Assembly: GCA_964291375.2 (NCBI GenBank)
Contig: OZ219809.1
Location: 1,736,001 to 1,800,000 of the forward strand
Direction of reading: 5' to 3'
From: 3107 sp001483205
GTDB taxonomy: Bacteria > Pseudomonadota > Alphaproteobacteria > Rhodobacterales > Rhodobacteraceae
DNA length: 64,000 bases
Under the pieces are notes generated by a model that was not told where the DNA came from, did not search any database, and saw nothing but the letters and a program-made list of their open reading frames with translations. Below are positions 34,307 through 42,599 of this stretch, in pieces. Both the position numbers and the translations under genes were made by a program. Positions within the stretch are counted from its first letter, which is position 1. Each line of letters opens with the position of its first letter.

Positions 34307-35311
34307 CTATGTTTGAGGGATCACCGGGATGTTACAATCTGTCGCGCTTGGGGCGAGGCGTGACTTTGAGTTCAAATACTCATCTGAAACGTCGTGCGAA
34401 CAGCGGAGCTTGATCTCAATTCCGTCACCCACCATGATCGAATCATAGAGGTTTTGCAGGTCTGCTCCTGCATGTGCAAACCGAAAGGCTGATGCGGCCA
34501 CATAGTCCCGACGCGCCTCGAACGCCATCCATCGCCGCCTGAGTTGCCCCGCGACCTCACCCACCGTGTTCGAGCCAGCAAAGATGTCCAAAACGATGTC
34601 ATCCGGATCGGTCAGGAACTTGATGAAGAACTCCGGTAGCTTACCGGGGAAGCGGGCCGGATGCGCCTTCTCTCCAACGGCCTTGCAGCCTGCCATATAG
34701 CGCCCGTTGGATTCGCTGTTCGAGAAGGAGAGCAGGTTCGGTGGAATTGCGCCACCATTGTCCTTCCCAAAACTTTTGCCAATGTCATGCCCGGATGGCC
34801 GCACCTTCGGCTTGTAAAACTTGTCCGGGTCTTCAATCAGTTTCTTCATCCGGTTGGAATACGGCACGAGAACGTTTGAAACGTTCGCCTTGGGCCAGGG
34901 AGTCTTCGAGAACCACCAAACCGTATTGACGGAATCCTTGGTCCTGATCTTCCGCTTGTTCACCCACTCGATGGGCGACGGCAGCTTGGACGGATTGTGC
35001 CAATAAAATTCTTCGGCCAAGTGAAAGCCGATCTCGTCGCAAAACCTGATAAGCACACGGAACGGATAGAGTGCCCGAACCGGCAACCCTTTCTCGTAAG
35101 CACCGCCAATGTCGATAACAAAACTCCCGTCATCCGCAAGTTTCTTAAATACAAGCTCGCCAAATTCCGCGAGCCAGTCCACATACTGATGCTGTTCCTT
35201 GTTTCCGTATTCTTTCTTCCGCTGCAATGCGAAGGGTGGGGAAGTTATCACTAGGTTGATACTATCATCATCGACTTGACGGAGCAGGTCGCGCGAGTCG
35301 CCAACGAAGGC
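34307..35311 (-). pseudogene. PvuII-type DNA (cytosine-N4)-methyltransferase, 5'-truncated
   Basis: The frame FVGDSRDLLRQVDDDSINLV followed by ITSPPFALQRKKEYGN matches, from memory, M.PvuII (CAGCTG methylase) almost word for word in many segments: PSKLPSPIEWVNKRKIR, NTVWWFSKT, RPSGHDIGKSF, AHPARFPGKLPEFF. It keeps the catalytic SPPF motif and the SAM motif (DIFAGSNTVG). The first ~30 residues are replaced by an IS copy, with the frame open across the junction. A GTG at 35251 could restart translation. The DNA is visibly AT-richer than its neighbours, as expected for an acquired system. Confidence 0.85.
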
Positions 35312-35940
35312 CGCGCCGATGCTGGCCAGCCATTGGCGCAGGTGATCGGCATCGTATCCCCGGTCGGCGATGACGGTGGCACCCTTACGGACATGACCTT
35401 CAAGGCATTGACGCGCTTGGGTAATCTCAGCCCGATTGCCCGCGGTGATGTGCAGACGGACAGGCTTGCCCGCCCCGTCACAGACCAGATGCAGCTTCGT
35501 GTTCAGCCCGCCTTTTGTCCGCCCGATCGCCCGCCCGTCGCCGGTGTTTTTTTGATCCCGCCCGCGGCGATCCGGTGGGCCTTGATGTGGCTGGCGTCGA
35601 TCATCAGCGTCGAAAGGTCGGCCCGCTCCGCCGCCAGAGCCTCGAATATCTGTCCGAACACGCCTGCCTCAGACCAGCGTTTGTAGCGGTTATAAAGCGT
35701 CTTGGCCGGGCCGTATTCGGCGGGCACATCCGACCAGCGATAGCCGCGTTTGAGGCAGAAGATGATCCCGGAGATCACCCGCCGGTCATCCACGCGCGGC
35801 ACACCGCGGGGCTTGTTCGGCAGCAACGGTTTGATCTTGTTGAACTGTTCCTCGGACAGCCAGAAATTACCGGACATCAAACCCTCCCTCGTTTCATCAT
35901 GGAAAACTTTGAATCACATATCAGTTTATAAGTCTACGCT
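35312..35940 (-). mobile_element. IS5-family (IS427-like) element, truncated copy F (type 2)
   Basis: The orfA half (35503-35880) and part of orfB remain. The element ends at about 35312 in the codons for RQWLASIGA. The right end and CTAG (35941-35944) are intact and join copy G. The truncation point is fused in frame to the methyltransferase remnant. Confidence 0.88.
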
Positions 35941-35944
35941 CTAG

Positions 35945-36780
35945 GGTGTAGACTCACAAATACCATATGACGATAGCGGCGATCTGTGCTGCGGCGAGGA
36001 ATGTTTCGGCGCATCGAAAGGTGCGCAGGCTCAGTTGCCGCCAGTCTTTGAGGCGGTTGAACATGCGCTCGATGATGTTGCGGGACTTGTAAAGCGCGGC
36101 GTCGTATTTGAGCCGAACCTTGCGGTTTTTGCGCGGCGGGATGCAGGGTGTCGCGCCGATGCCGGTCAGCCATTGGCGCAGGTGGTTCGCGTCATACCCG
36201 CGATCTGCGATGACGGTGTCACCCTTACGGACATGGCCCTCAAGGCATTGACGTGCTTTGGTAATGTCGGCACGGTTGCCCGCGGTGATGTGCAGATGCA
36301 CCGGCCTGCCCGCCCCGTCGCAGACCAGGTGCAGCTTCGTGTTCAGCCCGCCTTTCGTCCGCCCGATTGCCCGTCCGTCGCCGGTGTTTTTTTGATCCCG
36401 CCCGCGGCGATCCGGTGGGCCTTGATATGGCTCGCATCAATCATCAGGGTCGAAAGGTCGGCCCTCTCCGCCGCCAGAGCCTCGAATATCCGCCCGAACA
36501 CGCCTGCCTCAGACCAGCGTTTGTAGCGGTTATAAAGCGTCTTGGCCGGGCCATATTCGGCGGGCACATCCGACCAGCGATAGCCGCGTTTGAGGCAGAA
36601 GATGATCCCGGAGATCACCCGCCGGTCATCCACGCGCGGCACACCGCGGGGCTTGTTCGGCAGCAACGGTTTGATCTTGTTGAACTGTTCCTCGGACAGC
36701 CAGAAATTACCGGACATCAAACCCTCCCTCGTTTCATCATGGAAAACTTTGAATCACATATCAGTTTATAAGTCTACGCT
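35945..36780 (-). mobile_element. IS5-family (IS427-like) element, complete copy G (type 1)
   Basis: This complete 836-bp copy is close to copy B, with CTAG at 35941-35944 and 36781-36784. Here a type 2 copy precedes a type 1 copy, the reverse of the other two arrays. The right edge cuts the PvuII-type endonuclease gene. Confidence 0.92.
35954..36720 (-). CDS. IS5-family transposase of copy G (orfA/orfB, -1 frameshift)
   Basis: orfA (36343-36720) and orfB (ending 35954) overlap at the seven-A run near 36385. A -1 slip yields the complete DDE transposase with MIDASHIKAH, VIADRGYDANH and RNIIERMFNR. Confidence 0.85.
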
Positions 36781-36784
36781 CTAG

Positions 36785-37179
36785 GGTTGAAAGATATTCC
36801 GGGCCGGGAAGGTAACGATGCAGTGGACAGGCTTGGCAACGAATACGAACTGAAGTCCGTCAACATAAATTTGACGCGCAGCTTCTCGACCCACCACCAT
36901 ATGAACCCCGTGATCATTGCGAAGTATCGTCAGGTTGATTGGATATTTGGCATTTATCAGAATATCAGCCTCGTTTCCATTTACCTGCTGAAACCCGAGA
37001 AGATGGAGCCATACTATACCAAGTGGGAAGCGAAGTGGCACGCGGAAGACGGGAAAGACATCAACAACCCCAAAATACCGCTCACCTATGTTTCGGACGT
37101 TGGAGAATTGCTTTGGGGAAAGCCGCCGCCTGCGAAGACACTAAAGAGACGAAAGCCAACCAACCCGCGTAAAGGGTAA
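36785..37179 (+). pseudogene. PvuII-type restriction endonuclease, 5'-truncated
   Basis: The frame KDIPGREGNDAVDRLGNEY, then ELKSVNINLT, then FSTHHHMNPVIIAKYRQVDW and DGKDINNPKIP matches, from memory, R.PvuII from about its residue 48 onward. Catalytic residues equivalent to Asp58, Glu68 and Lys70 (ND...YELK) are present. The first ~47 residues, including the helical dimerisation part and Asp34, are missing because IS copy G sits at the junction. The C-terminus has an extra ~25 residues rich in Lys/Pro. With no start codon or promoter of its own it should be inactive. Confidence 0.85.
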
Positions 37180-37270
37180 GCATGGCGAAAGGCCGCGCAT
37201 ATCACCTCATCTGGCCTTGCGCGCGCCCCGATCTGCGTTATCCTTCGCCCGTGGGAAATCGGGAACGGAC

Positions 37271-38605
37271 ATGAGCCCCGTCACTTTTCGACACCTGCTT
37301 ACAGGCACCTGCGCCCTGATCCTGCTCCCCCTGTCCGTTGAGGCACAGGGGGTCGAGCGCTCTCCGCGTCCGGCCCCGCGCCCGCCCGTCACCGCCGGAT
37401 CGCCCCAACCGGAAAGGCCCCTCGCCATGGCTGCCGACCCTGCTCTGCCAGCCGACCCCGCCCCACAAACCGACCCCGCCCCGCAAAATGCGGATTTTCA
37501 GCGCTGGATCATCCGATTTCGCGCCCGCGCCCGCACGGCTGGGATCAGCGACGCGGTGCTCGACCGCGCCTTCCGGGGGGTGCGCCACAACGCCAATGTC
37601 ATCGCCAGAGACAGGAACCAGTCCGAATTTACCCGCCAGATATGGGAGTATCTGGACAGCGCGGTCTCGGACACCCGTGTGCGTGATGGCCGCGCCGCGC
37701 TCCGGCGGCATGACGCGCTTCTCGACCGGATCGAGGCACGCTATCGGGTTGAAAAGGAAATCATCACCGCCGTCTGGGGGCTGGAGAGCGCCTATGGTGC
37801 AAACCGCGGCAACATCCCGGTGATCGAGGCACTGGCGACCCTTGCCCATGACAGCCGCCGCAGCCGGTTCTTTGAGCAGCAACTGATCGCCGCCCTTGGC
37901 ATCGTTCAGTCCGGTGACGCACCGCCGGGCAAGATCACCGGCTCCTGGGCCGGGGCAATGGGTCATACCCAGTTCATCCCCACCAGCTATCTGGAATATG
38001 CTCAGGATTTCGACGGGGACGGCAGGCGCGACATCTGGTCGGATGATCCGGGCGATGCGCTTGCCTCGACCGCCGCCTATCTCGCCCGCCACGGCTGGAC
38101 CATGGGACAGCCCTGGGGGGTGGAGATCCGCCTGCCGCAGGGTTTCGACTATGCGCAATCGGGCGAACGGACGAAGAAGAGCGTCGCCGAGTGGACGCGA
38201 CTAGGGGTGCGCGACATCACCGGCTATCCGGTGCCGGACCACGGGCGGGCCTCGGTGTTTCTGCCCGCAGGCAGGCAGGGCGCGGCCTTTATGATTTTCG
38301 ACAATTTCCACGTCATCGGGCGGTATAACGCCGCCCATGCCTATGTGGTCGGGGTCGGGCATCTTGCTGACCGGATCGCGGGCGGCCCGGCCATTCAGGC
38401 CCCATGGCCGCGAAGCCAAAAGCCCCTCAGCCGCCGGCAAAAGCAGGAGCTTCAGCGCCGCCTGACCCGCGCCGGTTTCAACACCGGGGGCATAGACGGG
38501 CTGATCGGCCCGAATACGGTCGCCGCCATCCGCGCCTATCAGGGGGCCGCCGGGCTGCCGCCGGACGGGTTTGCGTCGATGGAGCTGCTGCGAAGGCTGC
38601 GGTAG
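37271..38605 (+). CDS. Lytic murein transglycosylase, MltB family
   Basis: From the ATG at 37271 this is a 444-residue exported protein with a signal peptide (FRHLLTGTCALILLPLSVEA) and a Pro/Ala-rich linker. A catalytic SLT/MltB domain follows (VEKEIITAVWGLESAYGANR with the catalytic Glu, GSWAGAMGHTQFIPTSYLEY). A C-terminal peptidoglycan-binding domain ends it (RLTRAGFNTGGIDGLIGPNT). It cleaves the glycan strand to 1,6-anhydro-muropeptides in the periplasm. There is no lipobox cysteine, so it is soluble or loosely bound. It resumes ordinary chromosome after the broken R-M system. Confidence 0.93.
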   Translation: MSPVTFRHLLTGTCALILLPLSVEAQGVERSPRPAPRPPVTAGSPQPERPLAMAADPALPADPAPQTDPAPQNADFQRWIIRFRARARTAGISDAVLDRAFRGVRHNANVIARDRNQSEFTRQIWEYLDSAVSDTRVRDGRAALRRHDALLDRIEARYRVEKEIITAVWGLESAYGANRGNIPVIEALATLAHDSRRSRFFEQQLIAALGIVQSGDAPPGKITGSWAGAMGHTQFIPTSYLEYAQDFDGDGRRDIWSDDPGDALASTAAYLARHGWTMGQPWGVEIRLPQGFDYAQSGERTKKSVAEWTRLGVRDITGYPVPDHGRASVFLPAGRQGAAFMIFDNFHVIGRYNAAHAYVVGVGHLADRIAGGPAIQAPWPRSQKPLSRRQKQELQRRLTRAGFNTGGIDGLIGPNTVAAIRAYQGAAGLPPDGFASMELLRRLR

Positions 38606-38728
38606 GGGGCACGGAACGGATGGGGCAAAAAACACAATCCCGCTTGCGAAACCGGCTGAAATACCGCAGTCCGGGGCGGACGGGGTTGCCTCACCGGGCC
38701 ATCCCCTTGCCGATCAGGAGAGACAGAC

Positions 38729-39109
38729 ATGGCCTATGCCTATGATGACCAGAACGTCTTTGCCAAAATCCTGCGCGGGGAAATCCCGAACGACACCGTG
38801 ACGGAGACAGAGCACAGCCTCGCCTTTCGCGACATCAGCCCCCGGGCACCCGACCATATCGTCGTGATCCCGAAGGGCGCTTACGTGAACTATGACCACT
38901 TCGCCGGGGCCGCCTCTGCCGAGGAGATCGTCGATTTCACCCGCACCATCGGCAGGGTCTGCGCCGGGTTGGGGGTGCAGCCCGGTGGTGGCGGCACGGG
39001 GTATCGGTTGATTTCAAACGCGGGCCGGGACGGGGCGCAGGAAGTGCCGCATCTGCATGTGCATCTGCTGGCGGGCCGGGCGCTGGGGCCGATCCTGACC
39101 CGCGCCTGA
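38729..39109 (+). CDS. HIT family hydrolase (HinT-like)
   Basis: This 126-residue protein has the histidine-triad motif HLHVHLL near its C-terminus and the family start NVFAKILRGEIPNDTV, with PDHIVVIPKG in the middle. HinT-type enzymes hydrolyse nucleoside phosphoramidates such as AMP-lysine. CAGGAGAGACAGAC gives a good ribosome binding site. It follows the transglycosylase by about 120 bases with no clear terminator between them. Confidence 0.94.
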   Translation: MAYAYDDQNVFAKILRGEIPNDTVTETEHSLAFRDISPRAPDHIVVIPKGAYVNYDHFAGAASAEEIVDFTRTIGRVCAGLGVQPGGGGTGYRLISNAGRDGAQEVPHLHVHLLAGRALGPILTRA

Positions 39110-39359
39110 CCCTTTGCCTTTATAGCGTGGCGAAGTAGAATTGATCACAGACTCCACCCCTGATCCTGTCAGGGCGTAAGGGGCAGGCACCTTGCCGGGA
39201 CAGAGGTGCGACCCGTCCGAAGGGCAGCGCCCGGCCCGGCGGAAGCGAAGCGCCCGCCATGGGGCGGGGCGGGCGCTGCCCGGTCTTGCGACCGGGCGGG
39301 ATCAAGGACGGGGCTTGGAATCAAAATCCGAATGTCAGGCTATATCACCACAGCCGCGA
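39110..39359 (+). other. Intergenic region with repeats R3 and R2
   Basis: No gene is seen. R3 (39139-39176) resembles 30294-30330. R2 (39279-39343) resembles 7735-7799, including its CCCGGTC/GACCGGG hairpin. Between them lies GC-rich sequence with several short self-complementary stretches (for example GCGCCCG...CGGGCGC near 39227-39276). Confidence 0.6.
39279..39343 (+). repeat. Interspersed intergenic repeat R2, copy 2
   Basis: The 65-base R2 sequence is preserved in length and hairpin relative to 7735-7799. It lies at the 3' side of the Hpt gene, whereas copy 1 lies at the 5' side of hemF, so it is not tied to one gene position. Confidence 0.7.
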
Positions 39360-39719
39360 TCAGACACCGGCGGGGGGCGCGGCACAGGGGGCACTGTTCG
39401 CCCCGCTTTCGGCCATGAACCGGGCCTTTGACGCCTCATAAGTCCCGAACACCTGTTGCAGGTCGATCTCATCCTGCCTGCCCCCGGCGGCGGCGTGCTC
39501 GCCCCGTTTGCAGATTTCGGCCAGCGTGGTGAAACCAAGATTGAGCGCACTGCCTTTCAGAAAATGCAGATCGGCCTGAAGCCGCCCCGCGTCCGGCGGC
39601 CCGGCCTTCAAGCCCGCGATAACCTCTTCGACCTCTTCGAGAAAAATTTCAACAACCTCGCCGAACTCTTCTTCTCCGACCTCGGAACGAAGCTCGCTCA
39701 CCCGTGCCCAATCTATCAT
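39360..39719 (-). CDS. Histidine phosphotransfer (Hpt) domain protein
   Basis: This small acidic 119-residue protein is a single Hpt domain, with the phospho-accepting histidine in LHFLKGSALNLGFTTL and flanking helices (EVVEIFLEEVEEVIAGLK and TLAEICKRGEHAAAGGR). Such proteins relay phosphate between a hybrid kinase and a response regulator. A response regulator/phosphatase gene lies 1.5 kb away on the other strand (41208-42491), a plausible partner though not adjacent. The tail (SGANSAPCAAPPAGV) is probably unstructured. Confidence 0.9.
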   Translation of the reverse strand: MIDWARVSELRSEVGEEEFGEVVEIFLEEVEEVIAGLKAGPPDAGRLQADLHFLKGSALNLGFTTLAEICKRGEHAAAGGRQDEIDLQQVFGTYEASKARFMAESGANSAPCAAPPAGV

Positions 39720-39932
39720 CGCGCCCCGCGCCCCCTCGCCCGCAAAAACCGCCGGGGCGCAGGGTATAGGCCGAAGGTTAACGGATTGTATAGCCTGACC
39801 CGGTAAAGGGGGTAGCTTCCCTGCGCCACGGCAAATAAGCGGGAATCATCCTTTCACGGTTGTTAGCAATGGCCCGGCACCTGCCGGGCCCGAGCGAAAC
39901 GTCTGCGGACAACAACCTTGGGAGGTTAGACA
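39720..39932 (+). other. Divergent intergenic region upstream of the Hpt and TbpB-like genes
   Basis: The 213 bases contain no gene. Both promoters must lie here. AACCTTGGGAGGTTAGACA just before 39933 is the ribosome binding site of the TbpB-like gene, and TTGTTAGCAATGG and TGTATAGCC are A/T-richer patches, but I cannot fix promoters. Confidence 0.4.
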
Positions 39933-40934
39933 ATGGGTATTCCGGTTAAAAACATCATGCTTTTCACGGCACTTGGGGCACCGTCCGCCTGTTTGGGCGG
40001 CGGCGGGTCAGGCATACCAGATGATCACAAAGGCGACAAAACTGTGGGGCAAATCCTTAATGGTGACGGAACCCCTGCCAACCCCGGAGAAGCGCTTCGC
40101 GCCCGGCATGTTGCCGGAATGCTCATAGATTTCGATGCAGACACCACACGGCAGGATGACTGGGATGATTTCACAGTTAGACGCAATGCTGACGGTGAAC
40201 TGACGGCCACCGTGGAAGGTGTTGAACACGCATTCACGACCGCTCAGCGTAATGCTGATGATGATGGAACCGTATATGGATACGACTTCAGGGATGACAG
40301 CGGCGCAAATCTTGACCGCTTCCTCTATCTTTGGAGCGGTGGGGACAATGCTCTCGCTGACTTGGGGGACAATAATGATGATTACTTTGAAGTTTTTTAC
40401 GTAGGGTTTTCTGATGACGGTGGACACTTGCGGGGCTTTGCCGTGGTCGGCAACCCGACCGCTGACTTCAGCTCCATGGCAGGCACAGCAACCTATGACG
40501 GCGGTTTTGTGCAAATCGACGTTTACGATGCCGAAGGGTTTGAAGGCACCTCAACCAGCAGGGACCGCCTGAGGTCTGAAGACGTGACGTTGACCGCCGA
40601 TTTCAGCGATTCAACCATTTCCGGGCGGATCCATGATTTTCGATTTCGGGGAGCCGGGGATGATGACTACGTAGCCCTATCAGGGAATGATGCTATTCTC
40701 CTGAAAATGCTGGCAACAAAGTTCACCAACAGAGGGTTTGCGGGTAAATTTACGGTTTCCGGTCTGGATACGTTCGAGTCGGCTGACATCGGTTATGACG
40801 GCTCGTTCTTTGGCCCTGGTGCCGAAACTGTGGCCGGGACAATCTCGGGAACCGGTCAATTCGGTGACACAGCCTCCGACGTTGGACCCGCTAACATCAT
40901 AGGCTGGTTTGCTGCCGCCAAACCCGAGGAGTGA
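39933..40934 (+). CDS. TbpB-like surface lipoprotein of unknown ligand
   Basis: The 333-residue protein starts with a short lipoprotein-type leader (MLFTALGAPSACLGGGGSG), in which Cys20 followed by a glycine run is a likely lipidation site, although the lipobox PSAC is not typical. The mature part is Asp-rich, and its last ~80 residues (GFAGKFTVSG, DGSFFGPGAETVAGTISG, IIGWFAAAKP) match the C-terminal beta-barrel of transferrin-binding-protein-B-like proteins. In alphaproteobacteria these are usually orphan proteins not linked to transferrin. GGGAGG lies 7 bases before the ATG. Confidence 0.72.
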   Translation: MGIPVKNIMLFTALGAPSACLGGGGSGIPDDHKGDKTVGQILNGDGTPANPGEALRARHVAGMLIDFDADTTRQDDWDDFTVRRNADGELTATVEGVEHAFTTAQRNADDDGTVYGYDFRDDSGANLDRFLYLWSGGDNALADLGDNNDDYFEVFYVGFSDDGGHLRGFAVVGNPTADFSSMAGTATYDGGFVQIDVYDAEGFEGTSTSRDRLRSEDVTLTADFSDSTISGRIHDFRFRGAGDDDYVALSGNDAILLKMLATKFTNRGFAGKFTVSGLDTFESADIGYDGSFFGPGAETVAGTISGTGQFGDTASDVGPANIIGWFAAAKPEE

Positions 40935-41043
40935 AACAGGCCGGGCTGACCGGCGCAGGCCGCAACCCGGGTGAAGCGGTTTTGCTCTGGTCTGCCCTGG
41001 TGCGTATCCCTTGTTCGTAATGAGTTTTCTCCTGATGTGTCAG

Positions 41044-41082
41044 GTGTGGTCGCAGGGGGCGCAAAGCCTCTTGCGGCCACAC
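41044..41082 (+). terminator. Hairpin downstream of the TbpB-like gene
   Basis: GTGTGGTCGCA and TGCGGCCACAC form an 11-bp stem (one G-T pair) around a GC-rich 17-base loop, about 110 bases after the TbpB-like stop. There is no strong T-run. The rest of 40935-41207 shows no gene. Confidence 0.4.
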
Positions 41083-41207
41083 TTCGTTATTGGCGTATCG
41101 GTGGCCAACCATCCGCCCGGTTCAGCCATCATGCAGTGACCTTCACCGCCCGTTAACGCCTCACCTGTAGCCATCAAAGCCGTATCAGGTATCATCGTGC
41201 GAGTGGG

Positions 41208-42491
41208 ATGAAACAGCTTTCGGGCCGGTCGGGACAGTCAGGGCAGTCAGGCGGCGGGCCAGAGGCAGACAGCGCACCCCGGCGGTCAATTCTGGTGGTT
41301 GATGACAGCCGCCTGCAACGCCGCATCCTTGGCAGTTCGATCCTGAAATGGGGCTATGACCTGCACGAGGCGGCCTCGGGCGAGGAAGCGCTCGGGATTT
41401 GCCGGACCCGTCATATCGACCTGATCCTCAGCGACTGGATGATGCCGGGGATGGACGGGCCGGAGTTCTGCCGGGCGTTCCGGGCGCTGAAACGCGACAC
41501 CTACGGCTATTTCATCCTGCTGACCTCGAAAAGCGCCAAGGAAGAGGTCGCCCACGGGCTGGACGCGGGGGCCGACGATTTTCTGACCAAACCGGTGCAT
41601 CCTGATGAGCTGCGCGCCCGGATCATCGCCGGGGAACGCATTCAGGTGATGGAGCGCGAGCTTCAGGACAAGAACCGCATTGTGTCCTCGACGCTGGCCC
41701 GGTTGCAGACCCTCTATGACCGGATTGACCGCGATCTGGTCGAGGCGCGCAGGTTGCAGCAATCGCTGGTGCGCGAGCGGGTGCGGGATTTCGGCGGCGC
41801 GCGGGTGACGCTGATGCTGCGGCCGAGCGGGCATGTGGGCGGCGACCTGGTGGGCATGTTTCCGATCAATGACCGGCAAATCGGGGTCTACGGGATTGAC
41901 GTTTCGGGGCACGGCATTGCCTCTGCCCTGATGACCGCGCGGCTGGCGGGGTATTTTCCGCCCGGTGCGCCGGATCAGAATATCGCGTTAAGGCCGGGGC
42001 CGGATGGCGGCTGGCAACCGCGCGCGCCCGCAGGGGTGGCGGCGGCGCTGAATGCGCTTATTCTTGAGGAGATGGAGACAGAGCATTACCTGACCCTGCT
42101 TCTGGGGCATCTGGATATGGAAAGCGGGCGCATGGTGATGACCCAGGCGGGCCACACCCACCCGGTGATTCAGCGGCGTGACGGCGGGCTGGAGAGTGTG
42201 GGCGCGGGCGGAATGCCGGTTGGTCTGATCAGTGGCGCGGTCTATGAGGATTTCGAGGTGACGCTGGGGCCGGGGGACCGCCTGCTCATCCCGTCTGACG
42301 GGATCACTGAATGCACGGATGCGCGGGGCCGGATGCTGGAGGACGAGGGGCTGTTTGCGATTCTGCGCGCGCACGCCGGAGCAGGGGGCGAAGAGCTGAC
42401 CGATGCGCTGGTGCGCGACCTGACCGGCTTTGCCGGGCGCGACGATCTGGAGGACGACATTTCCGCCGTGCTGGTTGAAAGGGCCGGGTGA
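41208..42491 (+). CDS. Response regulator fused to PP2C-type (SpoIIE) phosphatase
   Basis: This is a 427-residue RsbU-like regulator. The receiver domain (about residues 27-140) has the acidic pair (ILVVDDSRLQ), phospho-Asp (LILSDWMMPGMDG), conserved Thr/Ser (FILLTSKSA) and Lys (FLTKPVHPDE). A coiled-coil linker follows (about 145-185), then a PP2C/SpoIIE domain (GGDLVGMFPINDRQIGVYGI, DVSGHGIASAL, DRLLIPSDGITEC). Such proteins dephosphorylate an anti-anti-sigma factor in a partner-switching stress pathway. The likely upstream kinase is not in the window, while the Hpt protein at 39360 may feed it. Confidence 0.93.
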   Translation: MKQLSGRSGQSGQSGGGPEADSAPRRSILVVDDSRLQRRILGSSILKWGYDLHEAASGEEALGICRTRHIDLILSDWMMPGMDGPEFCRAFRALKRDTYGYFILLTSKSAKEEVAHGLDAGADDFLTKPVHPDELRARIIAGERIQVMERELQDKNRIVSSTLARLQTLYDRIDRDLVEARRLQQSLVRERVRDFGGARVTLMLRPSGHVGGDLVGMFPINDRQIGVYGIDVSGHGIASALMTARLAGYFPPGAPDQNIALRPGPDGGWQPRAPAGVAAALNALILEEMETEHYLTLLLGHLDMESGRMVMTQAGHTHPVIQRRDGGLESVGAGGMPVGLISGAVYEDFEVTLGPGDRLLIPSDGITECTDARGRMLEDEGLFAILRAHAGAGGEELTDALVRDLTGFAGRDDLEDDISAVLVERAG

Positions 42492-42599
42492 GGCGGAATA
42501 GGGCGGGCTTGACAGGCTGCCATGCGCCGCTAAGGTCAGATGCACTTTTGCGCCCGGCACGGGAGGGCGTTCGGTGACGATGCTGCGTCGGGAGGGGCA

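Noticed and set aside
40897..41112. Small - strand ORF between the TbpB-like and response regulator genes
   Set aside because: It has no ribosome binding site or homology and overlaps the hairpin downstream of the TbpB-like gene.
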